Below are positions 5,940 through 6,589 of a DNA stretch of 6,589 nt, one piece after another. The first letter of the stretch is position 1. The number at the start of each line of letters is the position of its first letter. Where the stretch lies: positions 1-6,589 of the forward strand of contig DAOUPF010000075.1 of NCBI GenBank assembly GCA_030626265.1, given 5' to 3'. The notes under the pieces are model-generated. The model was given only the letters and a program-made list of their open reading frames with translations, made no database searches and was not told the origin of the DNA. The DNA is from Sulfurovum sp. (GTDB lineage Bacteria; Campylobacterota; Campylobacteria; Campylobacterales; Sulfurovaceae). Made by a program: the position numbers and the translations under genes.

Positions 5940-6589
5940 TGGATACCTTTTTGAGAGTTTTGCTCTGCTCTAGAATATTTAGAGAGAGGGTGAGTTTATC
6001 TGATTTGTCAAGCTTGAGTGTACCTTCTTTGCTAATAAAGGTTATTTCATTTGTGTCTGTCCCGAAGCTCTCACTACTAGATAGCAGGTTGTAGCAGACA
6101 GCATCTATGTCCTTGTTGTCAATCAGATTAGTAGCATTGTCAAGACCGTTGTCACTATCCATCTCTGCTTTAAATCCTACAGTGACGATACCATCTTTGT
6201 TGACACTTTTTAATATATCATCATTTTGTATCAACTCCAAGTTCCACTCTTCACCTATGTGACTCTTTTTTAGTTTGCCATTTTGAGGATATTTTGGTCT
6301 AAAGTCAGACACTGCTGCTACCATGAATAGAAAAGGAGTTTTTTGTATCAGATGAGCTGAATCTGGGTTGTTCATACTTACTTTACTCATCTTGCCTTTT
6401 TTTGCTACTCGTACAGCATCTACTGTATATTCCAACATCTCCTTGGCATCTTCTACATCTATAGTGTATACTTCTTCAGGCAGATCATCATGAGGCATAG
6501 TAGATATATAACATACATCTGCTCCTCTTAGATATAGTGCAGTGGCTATTGATTTTGCCATTTTGCCACTAGAGTAGTTGCTGAGGTAT
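5926..6589 (-). CDS. coaBC: Bifunctional CoaBC (phosphopantothenoylcysteine synthetase/decarboxylase), N-terminus off the window
   Basis: Only the CoaB half is seen, as 220 residues open to the right edge. CoaB joins CTP-activated 4'-phosphopantothenate to cysteine, and the CoaC half (expected off the edge) decarboxylates the product, giving 4'-phosphopantetheine for coenzyme A. The reading frame enters from the edge as YLSNYSSGKMAKSIA, matching the CoaB ISNxSSGKMG motif. The ATG at 6561 falls inside this motif and is therefore not the true start. Further CoaB landmarks are VAAVSDFRP (6321-6295), the lysine-rich GKLKKS that carries the catalytic-type lysine, and VGFKAEM. Compared with E. coli CoaB as I remember it, there are extra residues before VAAVSD, in the stretch VAKKGKMSKVSMNNPDSAHL. 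The last codons hold the uppS start and ribosome site (14-bp overlap). It is the most upstream visible gene of the minus-strand cluster. Confidence 0.95.
   Translation of the reverse strand, partial: YLSNYSSGKMAKSIATALYLRGADVCYISTMPHDDLPEEVYTIDVEDAKEMLEYTVDAVRVAKKGKMSKVSMNNPDSAHLIQKTPFLFMVAAVSDFRPKYPQNGKLKKSHIGEEWNLELIQNDDILKSVNKDGIVTVGFKAEMDSDNGLDNATNLIDNKDIDAVCYNLLSSSESFGTDTNEITFISKEGTLKLDKSDKLTLSLNILEQSKTLKKVSNGKN

Noticed and set aside
5926..6561. A separate 211-codon gene beginning at the ATG at 6561
   Set aside because: The frame stays open to the window edge, and the upstream residues YLSNYSSGK complete the CoaB motif, so this is the middle of coaBC and not a standalone gene.

Overview
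The window is a compact, almost fully coding stretch of a moderately AT-rich bacterial chromosome. AGA, ATA and CTA codons are common. The gene order coaBC - uppS - prepilin peptidase - LptF/LptG-type permease - truA matches what I remember from Campylobacter jejuni and relatives. With the style of the proteins, this points to a Campylobacterota (epsilonproteobacterial) genome, perhaps a Sulfurimonas/Sulfurovum-like free-living member. The phylum is inferred from synteny and protein character; the genus is a guess.

Layout from left to right. Bases 1-1230 (minus strand) hold the first 410 codons of a DsbD-type thiol:disulfide interchange protein, whose C-terminus runs off the left edge. A 79-bp divergent intergenic region (1231-1309) is the only real gap in the window and should carry promoters for both flanking genes. 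Bases 1310-2773 (plus strand) encode a DUF255/YyaL-type thioredoxin-fold protein that is shorter than typical family members. It converges on, and overlaps by 11 bp, the end of a five-gene minus-strand cluster. In transcription order that cluster is coaBC (N-terminus off the right edge), uppS, an A24 prepilin peptidase, an LptF/LptG-family permease and truA.

The five minus-strand genes overlap or abut (14-bp overlap, 0-bp gap, 8-bp overlap, 1-bp overlap), so they almost certainly form one translationally coupled operon whose promoter lies outside the window. Its members serve coenzyme A synthesis, the C55 lipid carrier for cell-wall and polysaccharide assembly, prepilin/pseudopilin maturation, lipopolysaccharide export and tRNA pseudouridylation. 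That is envelope plus housekeeping rather than one pathway. The divergent pair (DsbD and the CxxC protein) are both redox-type proteins and may be functionally linked.

I see no mobile element, CRISPR array, rRNA or tRNA gene, and no clear new system. The points most worth a second look are a GGAD variant of the GxGD active-site motif in the prepilin peptidase, an 18-bp perfect palindrome inside that gene, strong GATC depletion with CTAG enrichment, the shortened DUF255 protein, and the divergent redox-gene promoter region with an A8 tract.
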